Assembly: GCF_019656055.1 (NCBI RefSeq)
Contig: NZ_BPKY01000001.1
Location: 186,001-250,000, forward strand
Origin: Leuconostoc miyukkimchii
Lineage (GTDB): Bacteria > Bacillota > Bacilli > Lactobacillales > Lactobacillaceae
Direction of reading: 5' to 3'
DNA: 64,000 nt
Shown here: positions 43,963-54,133 of the stretch, piece after piece
How the letters are laid out: every line of letters begins with the position of its first letter
Numbering within the stretch: the stretch's first letter is position 1
The notes under the pieces: generated by a model
Database searches by the model: none
Seen by the model: the letters and a program-made list of their open reading frames with translations, nothing else
What the model was told of the DNA's origin: nothing
Translations under genes and position numbers: made by a program

Positions 43963-45258
43963 ATGAAATATTCAACAAACACGTCACAACATTTAACTAT
44001 TGGTCATGTTGACGCTATTGATTTGGCCCAGTCTTATGGTACACCGTTATATGTTTATGATGTTAGTAAAATACGTCACACAATGCGGGCATTCAAAGCA
44101 ATTTTTGAAAAAGAAAATGTACCATACGTTGTTAGCTATGCTTCTAAGGCATTTGCCACAAAAGCCATATATCAAGTTGCGCAACAAGAAGGTATTCACG
44201 CTGATATTGTTTCGGGTGGTGAATTATATACTGCACTAAAAGCAGGATTTGACCCTAAGCACTTAAGTTTTAATGGTAATAATAAAAGTTGGGATGAGCT
44301 AACTGTTGCAGTCGAAAAAGGTGTTGGAACAATTATTGTTGATAATTTCTTAGAATTACAGATATTATCAGAAATAGCTGCGCAACAAAATGTCAAGCAA
44401 GATATTTTATTGCGCATATCACCAGGCATATCAGCACATACACATGAATTTATTAGTACAGGGCAACAAGATTCAAAATTTGGATTTGATTTGTTAACTG
44501 GACAAGCTAAAAAAGCCTATGATATTGCTCAAAAGGATGAAAATTTCAATTTACGAGGACTTCATGCGCATATTGGATCGCAAATTTTTGATGTAACTGG
44601 TTTTGAAAAAAATGCTGCTCTGTTAGCTGAAACAGCACAGAGTTGGGGTTGGCAACCGGCTGTAATCAATGTTGGTGGTGGTTTTGGTATCCAATACACT
44701 TCAGAAGATGAACCTTTGCCTGAAAGTGAATATGCGAACGCTATTATTCGTACTTTGAAAGGGAAGGCTGCTGAATTTGATTGGAAAATGCCAGAAATTT
44801 GGATTGAACCTGGTCGCTCTATCGTTGGACCAGCAGGTCAAACACTTTATACAATTGGTTCAAGAAAAGACATTCCGGATTTGCGTCACTATTTAGCAGT
44901 TGATGGTGGCATGGGAGACAATATTCGACCTGCACTTTACGAGGCGAATTATTCAGCAGTTTTGGCAAATAATCCCAATGCACCAACTGAAGAGGTTGTG
45001 CGCGTGGCTGGTAAGTATTGCGAATCGGGGGATGTTTTGGTGTGGCAACAAGCATTACCGAAAACACAACCAGGAGATATTTTGTCTGTTTTAGCTACAG
45101 GTGCTTATGGTTATGCGATGGCTTCAAATTATAATCGTAACCCCAGACCAGCAGTCGTCTTTGTTGAAGAAGGCAAGCATCAACTTGTAGTTGCGCGTGA
45201 AACGTATGCGAATTTAACAGCACTTGACAAAGACTATACGCTTGAAACAACGTCATAA
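43963..45258 (+). CDS. lysA: Diaminopimelate decarboxylase
   Basis: 431 residues, a PLP-dependent alanine-racemase-fold enzyme that makes lysine from meso-diaminopimelate. The PLP Lys is in VVSYASKAFATKAI (about residue 55). HAHIGSQIFDVTGFE, NVGGGFGIQYTSEDEPLP, EPGRSIVGPAG and the catalytic-Cys segment KYCESGDVLVW follow. The start is ATG 43963 with TAGGAG upstream; an in-frame ATG at 43909 would include non-family sequence. It is the first gene under the lysine riboswitch, with the other dap genes downstream. Confidence 0.93.
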   Translation: MKYSTNTSQHLTIGHVDAIDLAQSYGTPLYVYDVSKIRHTMRAFKAIFEKENVPYVVSYASKAFATKAIYQVAQQEGIHADIVSGGELYTALKAGFDPKHLSFNGNNKSWDELTVAVEKGVGTIIVDNFLELQILSEIAAQQNVKQDILLRISPGISAHTHEFISTGQQDSKFGFDLLTGQAKKAYDIAQKDENFNLRGLHAHIGSQIFDVTGFEKNAALLAETAQSWGWQPAVINVGGGFGIQYTSEDEPLPESEYANAIIRTLKGKAAEFDWKMPEIWIEPGRSIVGPAGQTLYTIGSRKDIPDLRHYLAVDGGMGDNIRPALYEANYSAVLANNPNAPTEEVVRVAGKYCESGDVLVWQQALPKTQPGDILSVLATGAYGYAMASNYNRNPRPAVVFVEEGKHQLVVARETYANLTALDKDYTLETTS

Positions 45259-45325
45259 AAAATACGTTAATTATAGTGTTTTAGTTACAAAGAAAAAATA
45301 TAATATTAAAGGAAATTAAACCATC

Positions 45326-46033
45326 ATGACAGAAACACAAAATGAGGCACAACATCTGATTGATTTTATCGCTAATGCTAAAAAGGTAACACCAGTAAAA
45401 GTAACTTATAAAGGCGTTTTAAACGGTGAAATTCCAGATACAGTTCAACAGTTTGGTGGTGTATCATTTGGTCAGTTGATCGGTGACTGGTCTGAAATTC
45501 AACCACTTATTGTTAATTTACCTACTGAAAGTGTCTATATTGAAAATGATGCTCGCAATTCTGCTGTACCATTACTTGATAAAAAAGCAATTAACGCGCG
45601 TATTGAACCAGGTGCAATTATTCGTGAGCAAGTAGAGATTGGTGATAATGCTGTCATCATGCTTGGTGCAGTAATTAATATTGGTGCAGAAATTGGTGCT
45701 GGAACAATGATTGACATGGGTGCCGTTCTTGGTGGCCGAGCAATTGTTGGTGATAATTCACACATTGGCGCAGGGGCTGTTTTGGCTGGTGTCATTGAAC
45801 CGGCATCTGCACAACCAGTTCGTATTGGCAATAATGTTTTGGTTGGCGCTAATGCAGTTGTGATAGAAGGTGTTCAAGTTGGAGACGGGGCTGTTGTTGC
45901 TGCTGGTGCAATTGTCACAAAAGATGTGCCTGAAAATACAGTTGTAGCAGGTGTACCAGCCAAAATAATTAAGAAAATCGATTCACAAACACAACAAAAG
46001 ACAGCTTTAATTGATGCCTTACGGGAGCTATAA
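45326..46033 (+). CDS. dapH: Tetrahydrodipicolinate N-acetyltransferase
   Basis: 235 residues: an N-terminal domain and a left-handed beta-helix of hexapeptide repeats ([33 protein letters not shown]). The C-terminal [12 protein letters not shown] is typical of such acetyltransferases. It acetylates L-2,3,4,5-tetrahydrodipicolinate in the acetylated branch of diaminopimelate synthesis (DapH in Bacillus, DapD in some naming schemes). The following deacetylase confirms the branch. AAAGGA precedes the ATG. The deacetylase ATG overlaps its stop codon. Confidence 0.93.
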   Translation: MTETQNEAQHLIDFIANAKKVTPVKVTYKGVLNGEIPDTVQQFGGVSFGQLIGDWSEIQPLIVNLPTESVYIENDARNSAVPLLDKKAINARIEPGAIIREQVEIGDNAVIMLGAVINIGAEIGAGTMIDMGAVLGGRAIVGDNSHIGAGAVLAGVIEPASAQPVRIGNNVLVGANAVVIEGVQVGDGAVVAAGAIVTKDVPENTVVAGVPAKIIKKIDSQTQQKTALIDALREL

Positions 46034-47184
46034 TGACTGAAATAACTTTTGAAAACTTACAACAATATCGTCGGGATTTACATTTGATTCCTGAGTTAGC
46101 GTTAGCAGAATTTAAGACGCATGCGTATTTACTGCAAAAAATAAAAAGTTGGCAAAATGAGACAATGACTGTTCGAACAGTTGATGCCTTACCAACCGCT
46201 ATTCTAGTTCGTTTTCAAGGGCGTAATCCGAAACGTACGATTGGGTATCGTTCAGATATTGATGCGCTCCCAATTGTAGAACAAACAGGTTTATCTTTTC
46301 AGTCAACACATGCTGGCGTCATGCATGCCTGTGGACATGATGTGCACATGACGTTGGCGTTGGGATTAATTCAATATTATAGTCAACATCAACCAATGGA
46401 TAACTTGGTTATCTTTTTTCAACCTGCTGAAGAGTCAAAAAGTGGGGGTAAATTAGCCTATGATTTAGGACTATTTGAAGGTGAATGGCGACCAGATGAG
46501 TTTTACGGCATCCATGATCAACCAGATTTGCCGGCAGGTACATTAAGTACACTGGCAGGCACATTATTTGCTGGCACTGCTGAGTTAGTTGTTGACGTGC
46601 ATGGTCAAGGTGGACATGCTGCTTATCCACATTTGGTAAAAGATCCAATCGTAGCTGCTTCTGAATTAATTGTGCAATTGCAAACGGTCGTGTCACGATC
46701 AGTTGATCCTATTGCCGGTGGTGTTGTTAGTATCGGCGTTATTAATGGTGGCCAAGCAAATAATGTGATTCCAGACAATGTGCATTTTGAAGGTACAGTT
46801 CGTAGCATGACGCGTATCGGTTTAGAAAATATGATTAAGCGTATTCGCCAAATTGCGGCTGGTATCGCATTAGCTAACGACATAGTGATCGATGTTTCGT
46901 TGGAAACTGGCAGCTATCTACCCGTTGAAAACAATCCAGAATTAGCAAATCAGGTTATTGATTTCATGCAGTCTCGCGATGATATTTCATTTCAAATTGC
47001 AAGACCAGCAATGACAGGAGAAGACTTTGGTTACTTATTACAACAGATTCCAGGTGTCATGTTGTGGTTGGGTGTTAATGATGATCACGCGTTACACAGT
47101 CCAAAGTTGAGTATAGATGAAAGTGCGTTGTTGCCAGGATTCACAGCGTTAAAAGATTTTATTGAATGGCGTATGAATAATTAA
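46033..47184 (+). CDS. N-acetyldiaminopimelate deacetylase (M20 family)
   Basis: 383 residues of the M20 peptidase/amidohydrolase family. The metal-binding HACGHDVHMTLAL (about residues 97-109), the PAEES motif with the catalytic Glu and the lid-domain GGHAAYPH are present. It hydrolyses N-acetyl-LL-diaminopimelate in the same branch as the preceding acetyltransferase. Hippurate and amino-acid amidohydrolases are relatives, but context fixes the call. It begins at the last base of the acetyltransferase stop and is followed by dapA. The aminotransferase of the branch is not in the window. Confidence 0.9.
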   Translation: MTEITFENLQQYRRDLHLIPELALAEFKTHAYLLQKIKSWQNETMTVRTVDALPTAILVRFQGRNPKRTIGYRSDIDALPIVEQTGLSFQSTHAGVMHACGHDVHMTLALGLIQYYSQHQPMDNLVIFFQPAEESKSGGKLAYDLGLFEGEWRPDEFYGIHDQPDLPAGTLSTLAGTLFAGTAELVVDVHGQGGHAAYPHLVKDPIVAASELIVQLQTVVSRSVDPIAGGVVSIGVINGGQANNVIPDNVHFEGTVRSMTRIGLENMIKRIRQIAAGIALANDIVIDVSLETGSYLPVENNPELANQVIDFMQSRDDISFQIARPAMTGEDFGYLLQQIPGVMLWLGVNDDHALHSPKLSIDESALLPGFTALKDFIEWRMNN

Positions 47185-47238
47185 GTATGATGAGTTATTA
47201 AATGTAGTGACTACTGTGTGTGGTTCAGGGGAAGAACA

Positions 47239-48117
47239 ATGTATGAAAATATTAATTTAATTACGGCAATTATCACGCCCTTTAATGAGGTAAATGAAAT
47301 TGACTATCCAGCCTTAACAAGGGTTATTGACCATTTATTGGCACATGGCACGCAAGGCCTTGTTATTGCCGGAACGACAGGTGAATCACCGACATTAAGT
47401 CATAAAGAGAAAATAGCATTAACACGTTATATTGCCGATTATGTGGGCGATAAGGCATTACTAATTGCTAATGCTGGGACGAACAATACAGCTGAATCTA
47501 TTGTCAATGCGCGTGAGTTGAGTGCGATTAAACATATTGATGGCATTTTAGCTGTAACACCTTATTATAATAAGCCAAGTCAATCAGGTATGATTGCTCA
47601 TTTTACTGCAATCGCTGAAGCAGCCACAAAACCAGTCATGATATATAATATTCCTGGTCGTTCGGCAGTTGGATTAACAGTTGCTAGTGTTGTTGCGTTA
47701 GCACAACATCCAAATATCAATGCGGTGAAAGAAACGACCTCAGCAGAATTTATTGGTGCCGAAGTTGAACAAACGCAAAATGTGAATTTTCATGTATATA
47801 CTGGTGAGGATGCTCAAACATTGGCAGCATATGCGCAAGGTGGCGCAGGCACGATTTCTGTTGCTGCGCACTTATTTGGTGACGAAATGACAGCGTTATT
47901 TGCAGCAATGAATGCTGATAATTGGCGTGAGGCTGGTCGATTACAACGTTTTCTAACACCGCGTATGAATGCTTTGTTTGCTTTTCCATCACCAGCACCT
48001 GTTAAAGCAAAGTTAAGTCAAATAAATATGGTTGAAAATATTGCGAGATTACCAATATTACCATTGACAGCTAGTGAGCAAAAAGAGCTTGATATCTTAT
48101 TGGGGATTAAATCATGA
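47239..48117 (+). CDS. dapA: 4-hydroxy-tetrahydrodipicolinate synthase
   Basis: 292 residues, a class I aldolase TIM-barrel. AGTTGESPTLSHKEK (about residues 40-54), TPYYNKPSQSGM with the catalytic Tyr and NAVKETT with the Schiff-base Lys (about residue 161) are all present. It condenses pyruvate and aspartate semialdehyde. ATG 47239 has GGGGAAG at good distance; a longer reading from 47218 would be non-coding. Its stop overlaps the dapB start by 4 nt. Confidence 0.94.
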   Translation: MYENINLITAIITPFNEVNEIDYPALTRVIDHLLAHGTQGLVIAGTTGESPTLSHKEKIALTRYIADYVGDKALLIANAGTNNTAESIVNARELSAIKHIDGILAVTPYYNKPSQSGMIAHFTAIAEAATKPVMIYNIPGRSAVGLTVASVVALAQHPNINAVKETTSAEFIGAEVEQTQNVNFHVYTGEDAQTLAAYAQGGAGTISVAAHLFGDEMTALFAAMNADNWREAGRLQRFLTPRMNALFAFPSPAPVKAKLSQINMVENIARLPILPLTASEQKELDILLGIKS

Positions 48118-48839
48118 CAAAAATAATTATTGCTGGTGGTTTTGGTAAATTAGGATTGGCTATTCAGCAAGGCCTAGTAGGGACAAACTTTGAAATTGCT
48201 GGTATTTTAAGTGGACATTCACACGAAAGTGAGTATCTCGTTTGGACAACACTTGACGAAATTGATCAAGAAGCTGATATTTTCTTAGATGTTAGTACAC
48301 CAGCTACTGTTTTTGATAATACGATGTGGGCAATAAAACATGACATGGCAGTTATCATTGGCGCCACTGGATTGACTGATGAACAAATTGCCATTTTGCG
48401 TGATCGAGCGAATCATGGTATCTTAATTGTGCCAAATTTCAGTTTGTCAGCAGTACTGTTAATGCAATTTTCTCAGTTGGCTGCTCGATATTTCCCTGAT
48501 GTTGAAATCATTGAAGCGCACAATCCTAAAAAGGTTGATTCACCATCTGGTACTGCTGTGCAAACTGCCAAATTGGTTGCAGAAGCACGTCTAGATACAG
48601 CACAGAAAACTAATGATGGACCGGCACGAGGACAGCGTGTAGCAGACATACCGGTCCATGCCGTACGTTTACCAGGTTATATTGCACAACAAAGCGTTTA
48701 TTTTGGTGGTGTCGATGAACAACTAACGTTGACACAAAGTACAACGAGCCGTGCAGCTTTTGTACCGGGCGTATTGCGTGCTTTAGAAGGCGTTCAAAAA
48801 ATAAATAAACTTGAAATTGGTCTTGATAGTATTTTGTAA
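48114..48839 (+). CDS. dapB: 4-hydroxy-tetrahydrodipicolinate reductase
   Basis: 241 residues. The Rossmann start IIIAGGFGKLGLAIQ, the GATGLTDEQ loop, EAHNPKKVDSPSGTA with the catalytic Lys region, and VHAVRLPGYIAQQSVYFGG are DapB hallmarks. It is the last gene of the operon before a strong terminator. GGA and a translational overlap with dapA initiate it. Confidence 0.94.
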   Translation: MTKIIIAGGFGKLGLAIQQGLVGTNFEIAGILSGHSHESEYLVWTTLDEIDQEADIFLDVSTPATVFDNTMWAIKHDMAVIIGATGLTDEQIAILRDRANHGILIVPNFSLSAVLLMQFSQLAARYFPDVEIIEAHNPKKVDSPSGTAVQTAKLVAEARLDTAQKTNDGPARGQRVADIPVHAVRLPGYIAQQSVYFGGVDEQLTLTQSTTSRAAFVPGVLRALEGVQKINKLEIGLDSIL

Positions 48840-48868
48840 ACATACAAACTAGATTACATTGATTTTTT

Positions 48869-48907
48869 AAAATAACTAGACATATGTATCATATGTCTAG
48901 TTATTTT
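48869..48907. terminator. Terminator of the dap operon
   Basis: AAAATAACTAGACATATG and CATATGTCTAGTTATTTT form a perfect 18-bp stem with a 3-nt loop, 30 nt after dapB. Ends are A/T-rich on both sides, so it works in both directions. Confidence 0.85.
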
Positions 48908-48946
48908 GATTGTAACAATCATTTAGCACTTTCATATTTTTTTGCG

Positions 48947-48952
48947 TACAAT
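48947..48952 (+). promoter_or_regulatory. -10 hexamer TACAAT, 6 nt before the recX ATG
   Basis: TACAAT is followed by AGAAGT and ATG 48959. A weak -35-like TTAGCA (48923-48928) is 18 nt upstream. There is no good Shine-Dalgarno and the dap terminator ends 39 nt before the hexamer, so recX may be transcribed as a leaderless mRNA. Confidence 0.45.
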
Positions 48953-48958
48953 AGAAGT

Positions 48959-49759
48959 ATGAAAAAAATCACGAAAATTTCAACACAAAAACAAGCTGGA
49001 CGTTACAGCGTTGATTTGGATAATAAATTTGCTTTTGGTGTAGCTGAAAGTGTACTGATTAAATATGGTCTCGCTAAGGGCCGAGAATTAGATGAGACAC
49101 TCATTGATCAGATAAAACGAGATGATCAAGTTGCAAAAGCGTTTAACACGGCGATAAATTACTTGGGTCATGCTTTACGAACAATCAAACAGGTAAAACA
49201 AAAATTAGTTGAAAAAGATATAGCAGAGGATATACAGGAGCAAGCAATTGCACAATTAAAATCTTTAGGCTATTTAGATGACGCTAACTATGCCAGACAT
49301 TATGTGGCAACAAAAAAGCTGATTAACCCAAAAGGCCCTCAGGTTATTCGAATGGATTTAAAACAAGCTGGGGTGCTAGATACAGATATTAATGCGGCTC
49401 TAGAAACTTTTACATACGATGAACAACTTGACATTGCAAAGAAAATGGCTACTAAATTTGCTAATACGTATAAACGAGAATCAACACGTGTTAAGCAACA
49501 AAAGATCATTCAAGCATTGGCAAATAAAGGATTTTCATTTGAGATTGGGCAAACTATTATTACTGAATTAGATCTGAGTAATGATCAGGAAGTTGAGTTA
49601 GAAAACGTCAAGCGTCAAGCGGAAAAACTTTGGCACCGTCATCGTAATATGGCGCTTAGTCAGCGGCAATATAAAACTAAAACGCAATTATATGGAAAAG
49701 GTTTTAGTAGTGAAATGATTGATCGTGTGATGTTGATGATTGCTGATGAGCCTGAGTGA
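48959..49759 (+). CDS. recX: RecX regulatory protein
   Basis: 266 residues, the family's larger Gram-positive form, rich in tandem three-helix repeats (for example ALRTIKQVKQKLVEKDIAEDI and QAIAQLKSLGYLDDANYARHYV). RecX modulates RecA filaments in recombination and SOS. The start MKKITKISTQKQAGRYSVDLDNKFAFGV is the usual one. An in-frame ATG upstream (48884) would extend through the promoter region and is rejected. A hairpin-like GGTTATT/AATAACC near 49793 may close the transcript. Confidence 0.9.
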   Translation: MKKITKISTQKQAGRYSVDLDNKFAFGVAESVLIKYGLAKGRELDETLIDQIKRDDQVAKAFNTAINYLGHALRTIKQVKQKLVEKDIAEDIQEQAIAQLKSLGYLDDANYARHYVATKKLINPKGPQVIRMDLKQAGVLDTDINAALETFTYDEQLDIAKKMATKFANTYKRESTRVKQQKIIQALANKGFSFEIGQTIITELDLSNDQEVELENVKRQAEKLWHRHRNMALSQRQYKTKTQLYGKGFSSEMIDRVMLMIADEPE

Positions 49760-49914
49760 TTTATTTGGCAGATTAGAAGCCTTATTGGAGACGGTTATTT
49801 TTATATAAAATAATAACCATCACTTTTAGAGCGTAATAACGTGAAGTCTATCATTTATTCGTGAAATTTGGTACAATAATATAGAAATTCGGTGTCAGAA
49901 GAGTAGGTGCGATC

Positions 49915-50484
49915 ATGAGTTTTGATAAGTCGAATCGTGGACCACGCGAGGGTGATTTCATCACGATCAAAAGTTACAAGCATGACGGCTCGTTGCATCG
50001 AACTTGGCGTGATACCATGGTTTTGAAAACCAGTGAAAACGCTATTATTGGATTAAATGATCATACTTTAGTCATTGAAGACGATGGACGTCGCTGGGTA
50101 ACCAGAGAACCGGCAATTGTCTATTTTCATAAGAAGTACTGGTTTAATATTATTGCAATGATACGTGATAATGGTGTATCGTATTACTGTAATTTAGCAT
50201 CACCATATGTCTTAGACAAAGAGGCGCTAAAATATATAGATTACGATTTGGATGTTAAAGTTTTTCCAGATGGCGAAAAGCATTTACTTGATGCGGATGA
50301 ATATGCTGCTCACAGTAAGAAGTGGCATTATCCACCAGAAATCGATAAGATTTTGAAAGCACATGTCAAAATTCTAGTGAGTTGGATTAATGAAAACAAA
50401 GGGCCTTTTTCACAGGGGTATATTGATGTTTGGTATCCAAGATACCAATATTTGATGCAACAGCGTCTTAAAGATCGTCGGTGA
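49915..50484 (+). CDS. ntdP: Nucleoside tri-/diphosphatase of the DUF402 family
   Basis: 189 residues, a DUF402/UPF0374 protein of Firmicutes. It contains the family's conserved segments: [78 protein letters not shown] and [15 protein letters not shown]. Homologues hydrolyse nucleoside tri- and diphosphates. AGTAGG precedes the ATG. A terminator follows and no coupling partner is seen. Confidence 0.88.
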   Translation: MSFDKSNRGPREGDFITIKSYKHDGSLHRTWRDTMVLKTSENAIIGLNDHTLVIEDDGRRWVTREPAIVYFHKKYWFNIIAMIRDNGVSYYCNLASPYVLDKEALKYIDYDLDVKVFPDGEKHLLDADEYAAHSKKWHYPPEIDKILKAHVKILVSWINENKGPFSQGYIDVWYPRYQYLMQQRLKDRR

Positions 50485-50489
50485 TAAAG

Positions 50490-50518
50490 AAAGCGCACAA
50501 GTATTTGTGTGCTTTTTT
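50490..50518 (+). terminator. Terminator after ntdP
   Basis: AAAGCGCACAA pairs with TTGTGTGCTTT (G-U pair) around GTAT and runs into six T residues. Confidence 0.8.
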
Positions 50519-50596
50519 GTATGCTAAAATTAAGTAGAGCATGACTGAAAAATTATATTTTTTAGTCAATCAGTAACAAAATATGAAGGAGATCAA

Positions 50597-53500
50597 ATGG
50601 CACTGACAATTTATATGAATCGCGCACACATTGATTTGCGTCATGCTTTATTGCAAGACATTAAACGACAATTACAAAAAGACCGTCAGTTAACAGTTTA
50701 TTATATCGTACCCAACCACGTAAAGTTTGACAGTGAAGTGGATGTTTTAAAGCAATTTGCAATATTAAATGGTCAAAATCCAAAAGAACAACTGTATGCA
50801 CAGAGTCGATTGCAAGTCTATTCATTATCACGTTTAGCTTGGGCTTTGATGAAAGATATGCCAGAAACACAACCAAATGTGATACAAAGTACGGGTTTGT
50901 TTATTATGGTGTCAAATATATTACGTGATTATGCAGCACAATTACCAGTTTTTGCACGTATGCAGTCTAAAAGTGGTTTTGTTTCGGCTTTGGTAACTCA
51001 ACTGGAAGAATTACGTGAAAGTCATATTACACCACAAGATTTATTACAAATATTAAATGATGATACTGATGATGAAACTTTTTTGAAACAAACATTAGCC
51101 AGTAAATTACGTGATTTAGCGATAGTAGCCGATGCGTTAGAACGTAAAATTGGGTATGAGTACATAACATCACGAGAAATATTACCTTTTTTTGCAACAC
51201 AATTGGCGTCATCATCTTTAAATCATGTTTTATTTTATTTTGATGGCTTTAATGGCTTTACGAGTGCTGAAATGCAGGTAATCACGCAATTGATTGCTAA
51301 TTATTCTGTTTCAATAGCATTTTTAGGTGATGCAACGCAATTAGGTAAGCAACAAGACGGTGATGTATTTAATAAACCAATGAATACCGCGCAGCAGCTT
51401 ATTAGTACGGCTAAGCAATATAATCAACAAGTAGAAATTAAATCACCACAAAATGTTAGAAATTTGAGCCAAACAACCAAACAAGTATTATTGGCTTGGG
51501 AAAGTTTAGGCGAGTATCGACAGTTTAATGGAGACAAAAATAACGTTGGGTTACAAGCCTTTACTGCAGAAAATACAATTGTTGAAATGCAAGAGATTGC
51601 ACGTCGTATTCGGCGTTTGTTAGTGGATGATCCAGAGTTGCGTTTACGTGACTTTTTGATTTTAGCACGTGACTTAACGCCATATACGGCTCATATCCCA
51701 GAAGTCATGTCACAATTTGAGTTGCCTTATTTTTTGGATACGGATCAAAAAATGGCGAACCATCCATTGATTGAGTTTATTTTGAATTTGTTAGTACCCA
51801 AAAAAGATAAGTTTCAGTATCAAAATGTGATGACAATTTTGAAGACGAATTTATTACGTCCTTATATTAATGAGCATTTGGTACCAGAAAAAGATTTTTT
51901 TGATATTGTAAGCTATTTTGATAATTATCTATATGCTAATCGGCCTTATGAAACAACTTGGCGTAACTTAGATAAGCCGTTTGAACTATTTACAGTTGTG
52001 AACCAAATTGATGACGATGATGCTACTTTGGGTGTAGATGACGCTGTTGTTAATCAACGTATTGAGACTTTACGTCGATTTGTATTAACAGCATTTGATG
52101 ATTTACAATTACAACTCGATCAAACAAAAACCATGCGAGAAGCGGCAACAAGCTTAGTCACATGGTTGCGTAGATATCATGTTGTCGATGCTATTTTAGA
52201 ACAACGAGATAATTTATTAGCTGCTGGTGAACTAACACGCTCACGCCAAGGAGAAGAAGTTTGGCAATTATTTATTCAAACGTTAGATGATATTGTAGCT
52301 ATTGATGGTGAATCACAATTTGATTTAGCAGTGTTTAAAGAGGTATTGTCTGCCGGATTTTCAGGGGCAAAATTTTCAGGTATTCCCAATAATTTAGATC
52401 AATTAACGATATCTGAAGCCGGAATTGTTCAAAACAATCATTATAAATATCTTTTCTTTATTGGTGGTACACGAACAAACTTACCGGCACAGGCTAAAAC
52501 AACTGCACTCATTAACGATGCTGAGCGACTGATTGTGCAACCAGCGTTACATGAATCTGGCACAACAAAATACCTACAAAATACAGCGCAACAACAGATG
52601 GCAGAAGAAAACTTATTATTTTATGGTGCTTTGGCTACTGCATCAGACGGTATAACATTTTCATATCCAGCGCTGGATGCAAGTGGAAAAATATCTGAAA
52701 TATCACCTTTTTTTAAGCGACTAACAAACGCTTTTACAGTGCCTGTGTTAAAGGTTGCAAACGTACCTCGAAATAGTGTTGATTTATTAAAAAACTATAT
52801 TGGTACGCCAAGAACAACACTTTCCGAATTAGTAAAAATTTTATCCACGCAACACACGACAAGTGCTTTCAAAGCAATTCAAAATGTTATTAGTCAACAA
52901 CAAAAATCACGTCTTGAGCACGTTTTAAACGCGCCAAATTATCGGAACACGACACAAGTATTAAAACCCGAATTTGTACGTGCTTTGTTTGGAGAAAAAT
53001 TAAATGTTTCTATCTCACAATTAGAAAGTTACTATAATAACCCACTGGGATACTTTCTACAATATGGTTTAAAATTGAAAGAACGTGCAACTAATGAATT
53101 AAACGTCGCTCAAACTGGTACATTGTATCATGCCGTATTAGAAGGCGTTTTACAAAATTTAATTCAACAAAACAAAAGTTTTAGAGATGTAACATGGGAT
53201 GAACTATCGGAAATTTTAAATCAAAAAATGGCAGAGCAGTTATTATTACCGGCGTATAATTTGTTACAAGAAACTGGTAAAATGCGTGCCATACGTGATT
53301 ATTTACAGCAGGTGAGCTTAACGCTGTTAGGTAATTTGCAACATGCTGCTAGAGTTAATGTTGCGCAACCCAGAGCAGTTGAGAAACTTTTTGGATTTCC
53401 TGACAAAACAGCCTTACCACCGTTGGAATTTTCACAAGGTAAAATCAACATTCAAGTTCGAGGTAAAATTGACCGATTTGATATTCAAGATAGTGAACAA

Positions 53501-54133
53501 GTGTTTGGAACAATCATTGATTATAAATCAAACGGCAAACAATTTAATTGGGAACAAGCATTTGATGGTCTACAAATGCAGTTGTTAACCTATTGGCAAG
53601 CAGCGCAAATGAGTGCGGAAGTACTGGGAGTTGAATCAATTGGTGGCGCATTCTTTGCACAAATTAGCCCAAAAAAAACAAAGATTGTCGACTTTAAAGG
53701 CAACGTCGCTGATTTATTATCTGGTCAATTGACACCAGACACATTTAAATACCGCGGACTATTCATTTCTGAAGCCGATTATGTGAATAGTTTAGATGAC
53801 TTGGATGATAATAATGCTTCACAATTTTATCAACTAAAAAAGAAAAATAATGGGGATCTTTATGCCAACAGTGATTATATAGATGCACAGGATTTTGAAT
53901 TACTTTTAAATCGTAATATCACTAATATTGAACATGCTGGGGTGAATATTTTAGCGGGCTTGTTTCCTTTAGAGCCTACGATAGGTAGTTTACGCTATAC
54001 ACCATATATCGATATTTTGAGATTTGATCGTTCGCTGGGTGATAATTATCGTCCTGAGGCACCAAAAGGGAAAGCTAATATTTTAAAAATATTAAAAGAA
54101 GGAGACAATGATGGCAACACAATTTACAAGTAA
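50597..54133 (+). CDS. rexB: ATP-dependent nuclease subunit B (RexB, AddB-type)
   Basis: 1178 residues. It matches the lactic-acid-bacterial RexB: a helicase-like N-terminus without a Walker A lysine ([18 protein letters not shown]), an [26 protein letters not shown] segment (about residue 800) and a C-terminal nuclease domain with [11 protein letters not shown]. Cysteine ligands of an iron-sulfur AddB cluster are not seen. RexAB replaces RecBCD in double-strand break resection and Chi recognition. AAGGAG precedes the ATG. The stop overlaps rexA. Confidence 0.93.
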   Translation: MALTIYMNRAHIDLRHALLQDIKRQLQKDRQLTVYYIVPNHVKFDSEVDVLKQFAILNGQNPKEQLYAQSRLQVYSLSRLAWALMKDMPETQPNVIQSTGLFIMVSNILRDYAAQLPVFARMQSKSGFVSALVTQLEELRESHITPQDLLQILNDDTDDETFLKQTLASKLRDLAIVADALERKIGYEYITSREILPFFATQLASSSLNHVLFYFDGFNGFTSAEMQVITQLIANYSVSIAFLGDATQLGKQQDGDVFNKPMNTAQQLISTAKQYNQQVEIKSPQNVRNLSQTTKQVLLAWESLGEYRQFNGDKNNVGLQAFTAENTIVEMQEIARRIRRLLVDDPELRLRDFLILARDLTPYTAHIPEVMSQFELPYFLDTDQKMANHPLIEFILNLLVPKKDKFQYQNVMTILKTNLLRPYINEHLVPEKDFFDIVSYFDNYLYANRPYETTWRNLDKPFELFTVVNQIDDDDATLGVDDAVVNQRIETLRRFVLTAFDDLQLQLDQTKTMREAATSLVTWLRRYHVVDAILEQRDNLLAAGELTRSRQGEEVWQLFIQTLDDIVAIDGESQFDLAVFKEVLSAGFSGAKFSGIPNNLDQLTISEAGIVQNNHYKYLFFIGGTRTNLPAQAKTTALINDAERLIVQPALHESGTTKYLQNTAQQQMAEENLLFYGALATASDGITFSYPALDASGKISEISPFFKRLTNAFTVPVLKVANVPRNSVDLLKNYIGTPRTTLSELVKILSTQHTTSAFKAIQNVISQQQKSRLEHVLNAPNYRNTTQVLKPEFVRALFGEKLNVSISQLESYYNNPLGYFLQYGLKLKERATNELNVAQTGTLYHAVLEGVLQNLIQQNKSFRDVTWDELSEILNQKMAEQLLLPAYNLLQETGKMRAIRDYLQQVSLTLLGNLQHAARVNVAQPRAVEKLFGFPDKTALPPLEFSQGKINIQVRGKIDRFDIQDSEQVFGTIIDYKSNGKQFNWEQAFDGLQMQLLTYWQAAQMSAEVLGVESIGGAFFAQISPKKTKIVDFKGNVADLLSGQLTPDTFKYRGLFISEADYVNSLDDLDDNNASQFYQLKKKNNGDLYANSDYIDAQDFELLLNRNITNIEHAGVNILAGLFPLEPTIGSLRYTPYIDILRFDRSLGDNYRPEAPKGKANILKILKEGDNDGNTIYK

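Noticed and set aside
48884-48958. N-terminal extension of RecX from ATG 48884
   Set aside because: It runs through the dap terminator stem; the family start is at 48959.
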